49,890 bases of DNA from Didymodactylos carnosus (Eukaryota > Rotifera > Eurotatoria > Philodinida > Philodinidae), in contig CAJNOQ010000465.1 in assembly GCA_905250885.1 (NCBI GenBank), positions 1 to 49,890 of the forward strand, given 5' to 3'. Positions within the stretch are counted from its first letter, which is position 1, and every line of letters starts with the position of its first letter. Below the pieces are notes generated by a model. That model saw nothing but the letters and a program-made list of their open reading frames with translations, was not told the DNA's origin and searched no databases. This document shows positions 24,501-34,983 of the stretch, in pieces. A program made the translations under genes and the position numbers.

Positions 24501-25552
24501 TGTGATAACCACTTTTGTTGTTATTATACCAATCATCAAATAACAATATGTGTTAGACCTTCTTATCATAAGATGATCGATTGACTTTCATGATGCAACA
24601 TACCGTATAAGAAGAAAATTAAACGTCCTGTTTCAAAATCTCGTGCAGAAGAAAAGGTTGTTAGTTTAGTCAAGGGTCATAATGTACTTATGTCTATGAA
24701 GTATCACATCAACTGACGTTTGAGCGATCAATATTTGCCGCTTTTCAATATGACGTTTTTTTCGTGTGACTAACAAAATCAAATAGATTTTACGCTTCTC
24801 GTCAGACGAGGGGAAGGGTGATAGTGGAGGGAATAGATACAAAGAAGACAATTGAAGAAGCTGAAAATCTACATGATGAAACTTAGTGTGACAAAATGTT
24901 ATAATTACTAGAAAGTCTCTTGCATATAAAGTAAGTCAGATCCAGCTGCAGCCATAGTTGAAGCATGCAAATCAGTGCAAAAAAGGTCAACGGATATAGA
25001 TGTATAAAGGATCGCTCAAATATTGGTCGTTCAACCGTCGGTTATTCGTAGACCACGTCCAGCGAGCTCATGGATCTTGAACTATTGGTTTATTGCACGA
25101 TTGTATCTGATAGGGTGCTGTCGTTATTATATATCGCTATAATACTGTGTGTTCGGTCAAATTCTAGCAAAAACTGACTCTGTTTAGAATCATAGAACAT
25201 ACGGATGGGTAGTTATTGGATTAGTTATCCTACAAACCTTGAACATTTTGCTTTTCATTAGCCATATCAAAAGCTTTCTTTCGAAAAAAAATTCCTGCGT
25301 ATTCCGCTGACTTGCGGAAGGAAAAATTGAAGTATTTTTATATCGCGTATAACGTTTTTTTGTACGGAGAACTTAATTTCATATCAAATAAAATACATAT
25401 AAAGAGCGTTACATATGTACCATCTTAGATTGTGTACAATGATTTTTATCACTGGTGAAAATTGAGAATTCTTAGATTGCAGAATTAGCGCAAATATTCA
25501 TTCTGTTTTATTGATAAGTAAGAACCATACACACATACATAGAAAATGAATT
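21570..25552. other. Intergenic, ~4 kb
   Basis: AT-rich with purine tracts (22200-22265) and an (AT)n run (22968-22981). Between about 24420 and 25150 the composition is more balanced and short protein-like stretches occur in different frames (for example KDRSNIGRSTVGY near 25010-25050), interrupted by stops. This suggests a decayed transposon or gene, but no family could be assigned. No other feature is supported. Confidence 0.45.
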
Positions 25553-25558
25553 TTTATT
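25553..25558 (-). terminator. AATAAA polyadenylation signal of the expansin-like gene
   Basis: TTTATT on the plus strand is AATAAA on the minus strand, about 60 bases beyond the expansin-like stop codon. The position is typical for a poly(A) signal. In such AT-rich DNA a chance match is possible. Confidence 0.4.
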
Positions 25559-25617
25559 GATTATTTCGAATTGAAAAAGATTCTCAAAATTACTTTCAAA
25601 CAGTCAGTTAGATTCAC

Positions 25618-26080
25618 TTAAACGTATTTCCAGGTTATTTTCACTCGTCCTACACTTTGATCACCTCCAACAAGTTTGAATGCTGCCGGTGTCAAATCCA
25701 AATCACCTTTGACGCAGCCAACACCCGGTGCTGATTTCGGTGGACATCGATCGACAATTTTGACTGTGGCTGTTCCGGCTGGTCCTTTCACTTCCACTTG
25801 ACGATTACACAATTTATTGTTATTCGGATTACCGTGCGTCTCTGGATCGAACTCAGCTGCGTTCAAAGCGGCGACCAATTCACTACCTTGATGATTTGCT
25901 CCACATGCTGTTGGTGCACCTTCTATATTGTAGAATGTTGCTTCACCAGTCTCGTCACCACCTAAATCGATGTCACATCCAATTCAAAAGCACTGATACA
26001 TTAAAGTATGTCTGATACTTACTTGTTTTCTCAATGACTGCCAATAGGACCAAAAGAACACACAGGCTGAATTGTTTCAT
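25618..26080 (-). CDS. Secreted expansin-like / RlpA-like double-psi beta-barrel protein
   Basis: Two exons, 26080-26023 and 25961-25618, join (A|GT gives Ser) to 133 residues; the intron is 61 bases. The start MKQFSLCVLLVLLAVIEKTS is a signal peptide. The mature part carries the double-psi beta-barrel signature of small fungal expansin-like proteins: GDETGEATFYN, ACGANHQGSELVAALNAAEF, VKIVDRCPP, DLDLTPAAF and the terminal SVGRVKITWKY. Cysteines in TACG, KLCN, DRCP and GVGC could form two disulfides. The family binds or loosens polysaccharide walls or inhibits proteases; no second (carbohydrate-binding) domain is present. Closest resemblance is to fungal single-domain proteins rather than animal ones, so horizontal acquisition is likely, with an intron gained or kept. 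GC content is higher than its surroundings. Confidence 0.88.
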
Positions 26081-26154
26081 GATACGGTGATTTTTTAGAT
26101 ACTTCGACGATTATAAATACGAACGTACGTTTGAAAAGAAACAAAAATGCAAAG

Positions 26155-26163
26155 CTTTATATA
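26155..26163 (-). promoter_or_regulatory. TATA box of the expansin-like gene
   Basis: The minus strand reads TATATAAAG here, about 75 bases before the ATG, leaving room for a ~45-base 5' leader. It is a better match to a TATA box than other AT-rich sites nearby, being flanked by G/C-containing sequence. Inferred from sequence only. Confidence 0.45.
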
Positions 26164-27690
26164 GTCATCTCATTCACTCGCCTTCTCTTAGGAAAAGATT
26201 TCTCGAACAAAAAAAAAGCATTCTTTGTCCACTACCCACCTACATAATCGATTGGACTGACGAAAAATATATGAAAAAAAGGATTAAACTGACTATGACG
26301 AGAAGTTCACTGTTCATATTATAAATAGTAAAATCATAATTATTCACAATAACGATAAGCTGTTTTTCTTCTATCAATCAACCTTTGTACGATTCGTAAC
26401 AGACACGAGCTGTTTTTCCTGGCCGGCGCTAGTTTAACACTATAAGAATAGAAAGTCACAAAAATCAACTTTACCTGTAACTATATCAAAAAAAAAGAAT
26501 AGAGGGAGAACAGCGAACGAGAATGCGTCCCGGCTGACTCTTACGAATCGTACAAAGGATCGATAGTGGAAAAACAGCTTATTGTTTTTGTGAATGATTA
26601 TGATTTTGCTTTTTACAATACGGAGAGTGAACTTCTCGTCATAGTTCGTTTAATTGTTTTTCTAGTCAGCTCTTTGTAATATTTAAATTTCTTTTTTCGC
26701 TGTTTGTAGCCTGTAAAATACATAGATCTTTCGAGCGACATATAAATATTTTTTTGTGAAAACTTATGTTTATATACATTCAGCAAGAAAGCAAAGCAAA
26801 CGATTTTCAAAAAGCATATTTTTACTTTATCTTAATCTATACTGTAAACAACATTCTTCAAGTATATTGTCAGAAACAAGTCTGCTTCTTCAATGAGTTA
26901 ATTTGAAACAACACATTTTGTAGCCCGCAAAAGCTCTTGATATAACTTAATATAAGGTTATTGAAAAAATTTTTTTTATTACACGTATCGACCAAACCTT
27001 TTAGTTTTCTCAAGAATCATGTTGTGCTAAAGGTCCATACTCTCACACTAACCTGAAACGAATAATATATGCTGAATATTGGACGAATCACTAATTTTGT
27101 TTGTAATATTGAATTAAGACTAAAGTAGCGTTTGACAAAATTTACTTCAGATAAATGAGGCAGACGCATAGCTGTTCAAAAAAGTGAACCGAAGAGAAAT
27201 AAATACTCCAATGTTAAATGCATTATGAATATTTAGACATTGTACTTGGATTTAGCTGCTTAATGTATGAATGTACAAACTGAAAATAAGCATTTTACAT
27301 AAGCATGAAGCTATTATCAACAGTAAACAGTTTCACAGGATTGCATAATGTTATATGGTGCAATAAACTGTAGAGAAAATCATATTATCGTTATCCTATT
27401 CATAGGCAATCTGATGCATAAATTCTGCTTTCACCAACAGTTAATTTAATTAAAAATTGAATTACTGAAACTAATTTACTAACTTTACTCGTTTGTAGGT
27501 AAAAGACAGCTTTAATCTTACCACTAAACATATACTTTGAAAGACTGGGCGAAACTGCGTATATGAGGAATGATTCACCTTGATTGCATTATGTTCCCGA
27601 AGAAAAAACCGGGTAAAACATGGTAAAATCAGTAGATTTTGAGAACCTTTTAAAGCTTCTAACAGTGCTCACACTTACAGATACATCATC
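26164..27690. other. Intergenic region
   Basis: AT-rich sequence with no coding frame or repeat that I can support. Confidence 0.45.
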
Positions 27691-28004
27691 CTGAAATGGT
27701 TTGCTGTAAAGCCGAGATCTTGCCGCGATATAAGCAGTTTGAACACGTTCCTGTCGCGAAACAGTCGATTTCAATAATGATCATGCGGCGAAACAAGCAA
27801 ATTTAGGCATCATCTTGTCGCGAACTCAATCGCGCTCTTGTAGCGAACTGTTTCCGGACACAAGCGTAACGTTTTCGCGGAACGCGAAAAATTCACGAAT
27901 ATGTGCGCCCGCGATTCAAATTGGGTATTGCGCGGCAAGATTGTGGCAAGATTACTATGGCTTCGCGACGCGCAATGAAACGCGGATTCTGCTAGGGTTT
28001 CGGG
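27690..28004. repeat. CpG-rich patch with short inverted repeats
   Basis: This stretch has many CG dinucleotides in an otherwise CG-poor window (TCGCGAA occurs repeatedly). It includes a perfect stem TTTTCGCG/CGCGAAAA at 27872-27890, and ATCTTGCCGCG near 27717 is matched by CGCGGCAAGAT near 27931. It directly precedes the dispersed repeat copy at 28005. Most likely part of a non-autonomous mobile element; not a gene, as the frames on both strands are unconvincing. Confidence 0.55.
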
Positions 28005-28278
28005 TGTCCAATCATGGACCTTGACCTGCATGTACTCTCTCTGAAAAGTTATTGAACACTTTCGAGGCACCAAATACTAACAGAGTCTGGAAGAAAAATA
28101 ACCGTAAAACCAGTCATAGGTTTGGTGTCACTTCTACAGATGAATGAAAACAAAACAAAAGGGTGAATAAAAGTAAAGTCATCAAATCTTATTAAGGTCT
28201 TAGATTATCTTATCAAAATCTTAAAGGATAAGATCTTACTAAGATAATTTTAAGAAGTGTCTAAGATTTTTACTAGGA
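28005..28278 (+). repeat. Dispersed repeat, copy A
   Basis: Matches 31026-31312 in the same orientation: TGTCCAATCATGGACCTTGACC against TGTCCAACTATGGACTTTAACC, shared GAAAAATAACCG, GATGAATGA, and a final block with ATTATCTTATCAAAATCTTA and GTCTAAGATTTTTACTAGG. Substitutions and indels show these are old copies. The 3' half is rich in AAGATCTTA-type palindromes also seen at 30660-30870. Confidence 0.8.
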
Positions 28279-29518
28279 GAATGAGTAGAACTAGCAACAG
28301 ATAAATAGTAAAGAAAAAATCAATCAGGTGATGTTTTTTTCTATACCGTTTATCTATATTTCATAGTTTTTACACAAACCCCAGTCTTATAAGTAAGATG
28401 CCGGCAATTCAGAAGTAGTATAAGATTTTGATTTCGTTTTTTTGACGTGGTTGAATAGAGCACATCGAGTTGCACAGGAAAACATTGAATTTAAATTTTT
28501 AAAAGCGGTTTTAGGTTAGAAAATTTCAAAACAGTGGGTTTTTTTATACTAGGTCAATGTTAAAGAAATTTTCAAAAACAATTAAAATTCATCCTTTTAT
28601 TCTTTTTCTAAAATTGCAAAACTATTTTTCTCTAATTCTTCATCTGAAACTGAGAAAAAAAGAAGATTCTTACCACCAAAACTAGGGGCAAAATACACGG
28701 AACACGGGCAGGATAAAACAACATGCTCCAATGCTGATAGCAAGCCAATAAAACCCCCAGGCATAATAACTTTTAGCTAACAATTTTTTTTTCATTTTAA
28801 CAATTGGACTTATGGAAAAAAGGTACACGGCATATTTCCAGAATATTGTTTTATTCCGTAGAAAATTAATTTTTTCTATACTAGCAGATTGTTGACAGCA
28901 ATTGGGTTTAGGCATTTTTTTTATATCTTGAGAGCTATTGAAAATTTTGTGATGAAATTTTCAGGACATACACAAAAAACAACGTGGATTTCACAGAACA
29001 TATCAGCGAGATCTGGCAAAATTAGTTAACAAATTCTGAACTTTTTAGACAAAATGATAATTACCTAAAATTTACAGACCTTGTTAGGAACAGCGTCAAT
29101 TATAAGAATAAAAAGAATGTTGAATCTCAGAGAATTGAGAATTCTAACGATCTGACTTCCTCAGTTTATACGGTAAATCAAGGTATATATATATATATAT
29201 ATATATTGTTCAATTTCCATCATGATTGCTTAATCGTTCGATTACTCATCAGTTTTATTGGCTCTTGATGATCGGTTTTTCCTCACTGTAAAATTAAGAC
29301 AAAACGGATTAGTTACACATATGAAGCAGTATTTTCGAAACGATGTTTTTCCAACTCGCATAGCTTAGATTCAAACATGGCATAATGTCTAACATATAAA
29401 ACAGAGGATATGCAGTGGCTCTGACTACATTCATGAATGATTTTGACATTTACCACATGCTTCAAATATCAAATTATAAGTAATATTGCGTGATTGAATT
29501 TGGTTTTTAATTATTTGC
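28279..29518. other. Intergenic region with (TA)n microsatellite
   Basis: AT-rich. A TA dinucleotide run lies at about 29184-29206. A minus-strand frame at 28682-28915 encodes a hydrophobic peptide but has no splice or family support. Nothing else is supported. Confidence 0.45.
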
Positions 29519-29944
29519 TCATATAATCAATTGTGTTTTGGGCAATTCATTAAAATTATGTCCTTTCATCAGTACGTTAAATGTGTTAACATTATCTTCT
29601 TTTATATTATTAAATATTATTTCAGCATTTATAATGTCACAACATTTTTCATATACATGTGATAATGCATTTTGTCCTTTAATATTCTTTTTTACATCAT
29701 CTTCATTATTATTTATCATGTTATGTATTTCGTTTTTTTCTTCTATATTTCTTATATTAGTGCAAACACGAATAACTAATAAATACATGGCATGATCTAG
29801 TACTAATTTCTTTTTATGAATTCCATTCTAAAAGGATTTCAATATTTCTTTATTTGTTTTGTATCTTTTTAATAATAAACTCCATTTTATTACGACTTTA
29901 TTATCAGATGATGATAACGAATAACGATGACTATTATTGATCAT
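29519..29944 (-). pseudogene. Broken pentatricopeptide-repeat (PPR) gene fragment
   Basis: From ATG at 29944 the frame reads MINNSHRYS..KVVIKWSLLLKRY and continues past an in-frame TAG (29828-29830) into NGIHKKKLVLDHAMYLLVIR, IHNMINNNEDDVKKN and GQNALSHVYEKCCDIINAEI, stopping at TGA 29519-29521. NALxHxYxKCxDIxxAExIFxxIKE..VxTFNxLMKGH is the classic plant-type PPR pattern. PPR proteins bind organellar RNA; the DYW type edits it. Plant-type PPR genes are known from bdelloid rotifers. Only about 1.5-2 repeats remain and the premature stop breaks the frame, so this is a decayed fragment. No continuation was found on either side. Confidence 0.75.
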
Positions 29945-30149
29945 TCTTACAATGAAAGATTATTAAGTTTTTGTTTTCAAAAATGATATTGCGCATCATA
30001 GTTGATAGTAAAAGATTCATTTTCAAACATAGCGAATTTACAAGTGAATGATACAGATGGATATTAAATCCATTTCTACTTCTAGAATTGTGCTAATTTA
30101 AACAAAAATTATATTCTATAGAATCGACGCATACGCACACATTTGCTAA

Positions 30150-30320
30150 GAATTGCCAAGAAGTGAAAAGAAAGGAAAGACATCTTATTTGGTACATCCC
30201 TATAGTGAGACTCAGAAATGGCAAAATCCCTTATATAACATTCATTTCAAGCAGAATCAATCATATTTTTCCAAAAACGAACGATTTCCAGCAAAAGAAC
30301 AACATACAATGCAAGACTAA
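30150..30320 (+). CDS. Possible terminal exon, unknown protein
   Basis: A frame opens after a TAA and an AG at 30149-30150 and reads GKTSYLVHPYSETQKWQNPL, YNIHFKQNQSYFSKNERFPA and KEQHTMQD to a TAA at 30318. The composition (Tyr, Trp, Pro, Gln) is unlike random AT-rich translation and recalls short proteins of ciliary microtubules, but I recognise no family. No upstream exon was found. It may be a gene remnant. Confidence 0.25.
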   Translation, partial: ELPRSEKKGKTSYLVHPYSETQKWQNPLYNIHFKQNQSYFSKNERFPAKEQHTMQD

Positions 30321-30396
30321 TGAAAGAAAAACACGTATTTTATTCGGAAAAAGAAGAAAGACTGTGGAAAAAATTATATAAGAAAATACTACGTAT

Positions 30397-30583
30397 ATTA
30401 CCGTTAGTGGCGTAACCACAGTACGACGAAGTACGGTGGTGCCATACCGCCGGGAATTTTTGCCGTGCCACCGAGAAAAAGTATAAAATCGAATAAAAAA
30501 ACTTACACTACCCTAAACAGATGTTTGAAAAAAACTATGGCGCCGACTACCGTCGTTTTTCTCGTTTCACCACTAATTACCGT
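30397..30583. mobile_element. hAT-type MITE (171 bp) with 8-bp target-site duplication
   Basis: The element spans 30405-30575. It starts TAGTGGCGTAACCAC and ends CGTTTCACCACTA, giving terminal inverted repeats of the hAT pattern (YARNG). It is flanked on both sides by the exact 8-bp direct repeat ATTACCGT (30397-30404 and 30576-30583), the hallmark duplication size of hAT transposases. There is no coding capacity, so it must be mobilised in trans. The intact duplication suggests a fairly recent insertion. Confidence 0.85.
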
Positions 30584-30659
30584 ATTATTTTTTTAAAAAA
30601 GTTTTACAGGGCTGAGAAAGATAATCTCATGGGCAAACACCGTACAAAAAACGCAAATG

Positions 30660-30870
30660 TATAATAGTGAAAAACTTACTCAAATCTTACTAAGATCTTA
30701 GAAAAATCTTGTTAAAATCTTAGTAAGATTTCGCTTACATTTGTCTAAGATCTTAGACAAATCTTACTAAGATTGTGAGACCCGAAAATTCTAAGATTTG
30801 ATAAGATTTTTCTAAGATCTTAGACAAATGTAAGCGAAATCTTACTAAGATTGTACTGTCTAAAACTTTT
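30660..30870. repeat. AAGATCTTA-rich palindromic repeat block
   Basis: An exact 42-bp inverted repeat (about 30716-30757 and 30811-30852) contains AATCTTAGTAAGATTTCGC, TTACATTTGTC and TAAGATCTTAGA. Further partial copies of ATCTTACTAAGATT lie around it, and the same motif recurs in the 3' halves of the dispersed repeats at 28180-28278 and 31195-31312. It is likely the same mobile family. Confidence 0.8.
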
Positions 30871-31025
30871 TCAAGAGATAAGAATGTTAGGATCTTAATA
30901 GTAAGAACGATAACGCTTTCATATATTCATTCGAGATGCACTGAGAATTTTTTAAGTTTTAATACGGATTATCCAAAGCAGCAGTTGAACAGTGATGAAG
31001 AATGAAGAGAAATTTCATATTTTCA

Positions 31026-31311
31026 GATGTCCAACTATGGACTTTAACCTACATGTGCACTCTCTTAAAACACTCGAGAGAGAGAACAAGTACTAGCAGG
31101 GGCTAGCAGAAAAATAACCGAATAATCCCTCATATTTTCGGTCGCTTATATAGATGAATGAGAGAAAAACAATGAATGAAAGCAGAGTCATTAAATCTTA
31201 TTAAGATCTTAAACGATAAAATCGTAGATTATCTTATCAAAATCTTAAAGGATAAGATCGTATAAGATCTTAGTAAGATAACTTTAAGAATTGTCTAAGA
31301 TTTTTACTAGG
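31026..31311 (+). repeat. Dispersed repeat, copy B
   Basis: Second copy of the element at 28005-28278 (see there). Its final block, GTCTAAGATTTTTACTAGG, stops within a base or two of the left arm of the large inverted duplication at 31312, so the rearrangement breakpoint coincides with the end of the repeat. Confidence 0.8.
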
Positions 31312-31651
31312 GTATGTTAAATCGTGTCTCGATCGTTACCAATGATTATACCTTCTAGTCTGTTACCAGAGGCTCTTATGTTCATTTCCTGGTCGACTTG
31401 GTACCAGACACAAGGAATATGTACTATGTCAGTGTACACTCTCTAATGCAAATGTTGCTATGTTATGTCTTTATTTTAGAAATTTTGTCCATGACATTGT
31501 TGTTGTTCATTCGTCTTTTATGTTCAATTGAGAATAATGTGAGTCTAAATTTGCCCATCGATATCAAAGCTGAATATGCTCGTAAAACATTAAAATCTTT
31601 GAACGAATGAATTCGATACTTTGAAAAACATGCAAAAGAGTTAAACTTAGT
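31312..31651 (+). repeat. Left arm of 340-bp inverted duplication
   Basis: Inverted copy of 32954-33293 with the same length (340 bp) and only about one visible mismatch (CCTTCTAG against CCTCCTAG), hence no indels. It duplicates the upstream region and first ~50 codons of the decayed gene at 32533-33114, so it carries a second orphan 5' end (MTLLLFIRLLC...) on the plus strand that stops at TGA 31608-31610. Confidence 0.92.
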
Positions 31652-32532
31652 GAGGAAAACGATGAAAGAATGGTGATGATGGAATATTGTATCATAAGGA
31701 GCTAAACAGTAATATAGTTTGCTTAAAATACATACTGTTGATATATATACGCCAAAACAAATAAAAAGAACTCATTGTTTTTGGTGCTGTAGACGATTGT
31801 ATCGCAATTTCATTTTGAATGACTATGATTTGTTCGCTTCTGTTTTTTTCAAAGTGTTTTTTCTATGAATATTTGCATAAATTCCTTAGCTGTACATTCA
31901 TATATTTTTAATCAAATATATCTTTTCTTATTACATTTTCTCTATTCTTAATAGTATATGCTATCGATCTTGAGAAACATTTCGGAAAATTCATGAAATA
32001 ATTGATAAGAATTGGTTCTAAGCTATTTTTATTTTATTGTTACTGTAACAGAGCTTTTAGATACACAGCTAGCACCCTAGCAGTTGGGTCACTTTTATGT
32101 AACAAACATTAATCTGACATTTCTTGTTCAAATAATGATTGTCGTTTTTGAAATCATTGCTTATTCATTGTAAACTGCTCTGATTTGTACGAGAAACATT
32201 CTGTTGGGCTGTTGCCAGTAGAGAATATCGTTTAATCATTTTAAGTTTATAAAATTTCATAGCTCAATATTGAACATAAAAGAATTTGTTTTAAAAATAA
32301 ATCTTGATGTCGTCTTTATTTTTCATTTGACACTGTATCACGATAAGTATTTGAACAAAATTTGTCTTCTAAATGTTCCAATTGTTTGTTAGCCAATGGT
32401 GATGAACTCTGATTGTCCGTCCATACATCCAATATTTTTAGCTATTATAAACCATAGTAACTACATAACAATAAGAACTAACAACGATCGATTCACTCTT
32501 TATATAGCAACTGGAAAATGTTCTATGCGTAT
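31652..32532. other. Spacer of the inverted duplication
   Basis: AT-rich, no supported gene. It ends at the 3' side of the decayed minus-strand gene, whose remaining downstream sequence may lie here but could not be followed. Confidence 0.45.
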
Positions 32533-33114
32533 CTAATGTGTTAGTTTATAACCTTATGGATTATCAGTTGTCATCATCTTCCAACAATGTTCATCGATTA
32601 TACATTCTTTTGTATTAGTCTCACTTATTGTGCCCAATACTTCAGCAAAACATTCGTCAGATACGTTTTCGTTAAATCTTGAATCTAAATTGTCTTGTCG
32701 AATCAAATGTTCATGAGTTGAACGTTGTTTATATTCACATATAAATGATTTGGATACAACGAGTACAAATAGATTATAATAGTCGAAAGGATTAATTTTA
32801 ACCTCTGCCAATGATTTGTTTGCAATCAAATCTATTTTATCAGCTAACGTTTTGATGTATAAATTGTCATCAGTATATTGGGAATTGGATTTTGTCAAAT
32901 AATCATTCGGCAGAAATAAGTGACCTTGAGCTAAACGTATACCGTATACATCAACTAAGTTTAACTCTTTTGCATGTTTTTCAAAGTATCGAATTCATTC
33001 GTTCAAAGATTTTAATGTTTTACGAGCATATTCAGCTTTGATATCGATGGGCAAATTTAGACTCACATTATTCTCAATTGAACATAAAAGACGAATGAAC
33101 AACAACAATGTCAT
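32533..33114 (-). pseudogene. Decayed secreted-protein gene, C16orf89/UPF0764-like
   Basis: From ATG 33114 the frame reads a signal-like start (MTLLLFIRLLCSIENNVSLN), then IKAEYARKTLKSLNE, an in-frame TGA (32995-32997), and continues IRYFEKHAKELNLVDVYGIR, LAQGHLFLPNDYLTK and so on to DEHCWKMMTTDNP. A TAA (32554-32556) and GYKLTH follow, then a TAG. The CWKMMT....GYxLTH pattern and secreted, helical character recall the C16orf89/UPF0764 family, which I state with moderate confidence only. Three in-frame stops and no downstream continuation mark it as a pseudogene. Its 5' half forms the right arm of the inverted duplication. Confidence 0.5.
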
Positions 33115-33293
33115 GGACAAAATTTCTAAAATAAAGACATAACATAGCAACATTTGCATTAGAGAGTGTACACTGACATAGTACATATTCCTTGTGTCTG
33201 GTACCAAGTCGACCAGGAAATGAACATAAGAGCCTCTGGTAACAGACTAGGAGGTATAATCATTGGTAACGATCGAGACACGATTTAACATAC
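32954..33293 (-). repeat. Right arm of 340-bp inverted duplication
   Basis: Partner of 31312-31651; the arms are 1,302 bp apart. This arm is continuous with the pseudogene body and is therefore likely the source copy, the left arm being the derived one. Confidence 0.92.
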
Positions 33294-34983
33294 ATTCGCG
33301 TTTCTTTTTACGATGTTTCCCATGCGATTATCTCTCTCAGCTCTTTGAAACGTTTCGGATCAAATATAAGTGACATGATTGAGCCGGTCACTATGTGCTT
33401 CATACTATGACAGGGACGTCGTGAATTACAAGAAGCAGGGAGGGGGGTCCTCCGATTTTGGAGTAAATCGAAAATTTTCAAAAATGGACTTTAGAAAACT
33501 TTGTGTTTTAAATAGACTAGGATACAATTGAAAATACACCTATTTCTAATAAATAAATTTCGTTCGGGCTAATCAGTAAACTAGTTAAAAGTTAACAATA
33601 GAGCATCACATTCACTGTAAGCAAGTACAAGGATTTTTATAAAAAAACATTTCAGAGATTTCAGAAGTTTTAAAAACTCTTCTGAGAAAGGCATTGGAGA
33701 TCTTTGTGTGATCAATAATTGTACTTTGAAAGTAATCTCATTAGCTTATTCACCCATGTATTTATTTTAATCAGTAACTGTTGGCTGATTTCATAGGAAA
33801 TGACGAACTCTTTAATTATACGGTAATTATTCGAGTTTTAAAAAGATAACGTGTGTGATGAACAGGCATGCACCAGTTTTGGTTGATCAAAATCGCAAAA
33901 AATCTGAAGGGGCTGAAGTGAACATCAAAAGTGTGAATGGCTATCGAATGCTAAAAAATATATTTTGTTTATGTTTTATGCTAGCCAAGATATTTATATT
34001 TCAAAATGAAGAATATTTCGAAAAAATTTAAGTTTTTAATTTAAGTTTTTTAGATACTTTAGGAAAAGCTTTTTATTCAACAACTTTTCAGAAATATGTA
34101 GGTAGGTGTGATCTTTCAAATTATGTCAGCTGAAGAAATTATTGATTAAACTGTTAGGCTGCTGACGGTACAAAACGAAAGGTCTATATTTTTATGAAAT
34201 TTGGGCTCGTTTTCTTAGTCATTCTTGATTTTCGTCACCATCTGAGCCCATTTACTGTCTCAACTTCCTCAAACTTAATGGTCTATTCGAAAATTTGTTC
34301 TGTTTTATGTTGAGTCATGACCATTCACAGTGGAATTTCGTGTTTGTGAAAAAAACGAAGATAAGAAGAGGAAAAAAGACTAGCATCATTTACAATGTAT
34401 AAAAAAAGAGGACTGTGCTGTTAACGTTTCCATATCGATCTCTTTTAATATATTTTCGATGATACTAAATTGAAAAACAAGCGATTTAACAATTTGTCCG
34501 GATACAAATGTGGTGATTTTCTAGTTTTTCAAAAATATAACTTTCAAGGATTTCACGTTTTACAAGAGAACCGCTTTGATTTTCCGTAAAAGCAGTTCGA
34601 TATTTTAGAAAAATGAATCTGCTTTTACACATAGTCCAAATCCATTCTCTAAAATATCAACGTCGATTTACAAGCTTAGTGAATCAGCATGTGGACAAAT
34701 AGAAATCAAATTTACCAAAAGTAGAAAAACGTCGATGTAACTTTTTGCAATCATGTTCAATTTTCAAAGTATCTAAGATTGTTGTTTACTGCACATGAGA
34801 GTTTTTCTCTTTTCAAGAAAGGCATACACGAAAGAGAAAGGCAAAAGAAAACGATGAATGAGACAATTATCGGCAACAACTGCTACGACGGAACTAAAGG
34901 TTGCAACTTGGTTTCGTCTTGCCTTAGTCTATTACTTGTAAACACCAGTTCATCTATTTGAATAGCATTCAAGATATCGTGTC
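33294..34983. other. Intergenic region
   Basis: AT-rich. Near 33412 the sequence CAGGGACGTCGTGAATTACAAG with a G-run (AGGGAGGGGGG) resembles the end of a DNA transposon, but I found no partner end. No coding frame is supported. Confidence 0.4.

Noticed and set aside
24420-25150. Possible transposase remnant (KDRSNIGRSTVGY and nearby stretches)
   Set aside because: Too short, in several frames and full of stops; family could not be assigned.
28682-28915. 77-codon minus-strand frame with hydrophobic segments
   Set aside because: No family resemblance, no flanking exons; AT-rich sequence often gives such peptides.
33405-33460. CAGGGACGTCGTGAATTAC with G-run as a transposon end
   Set aside because: No matching inverted end or target duplication found within the window.
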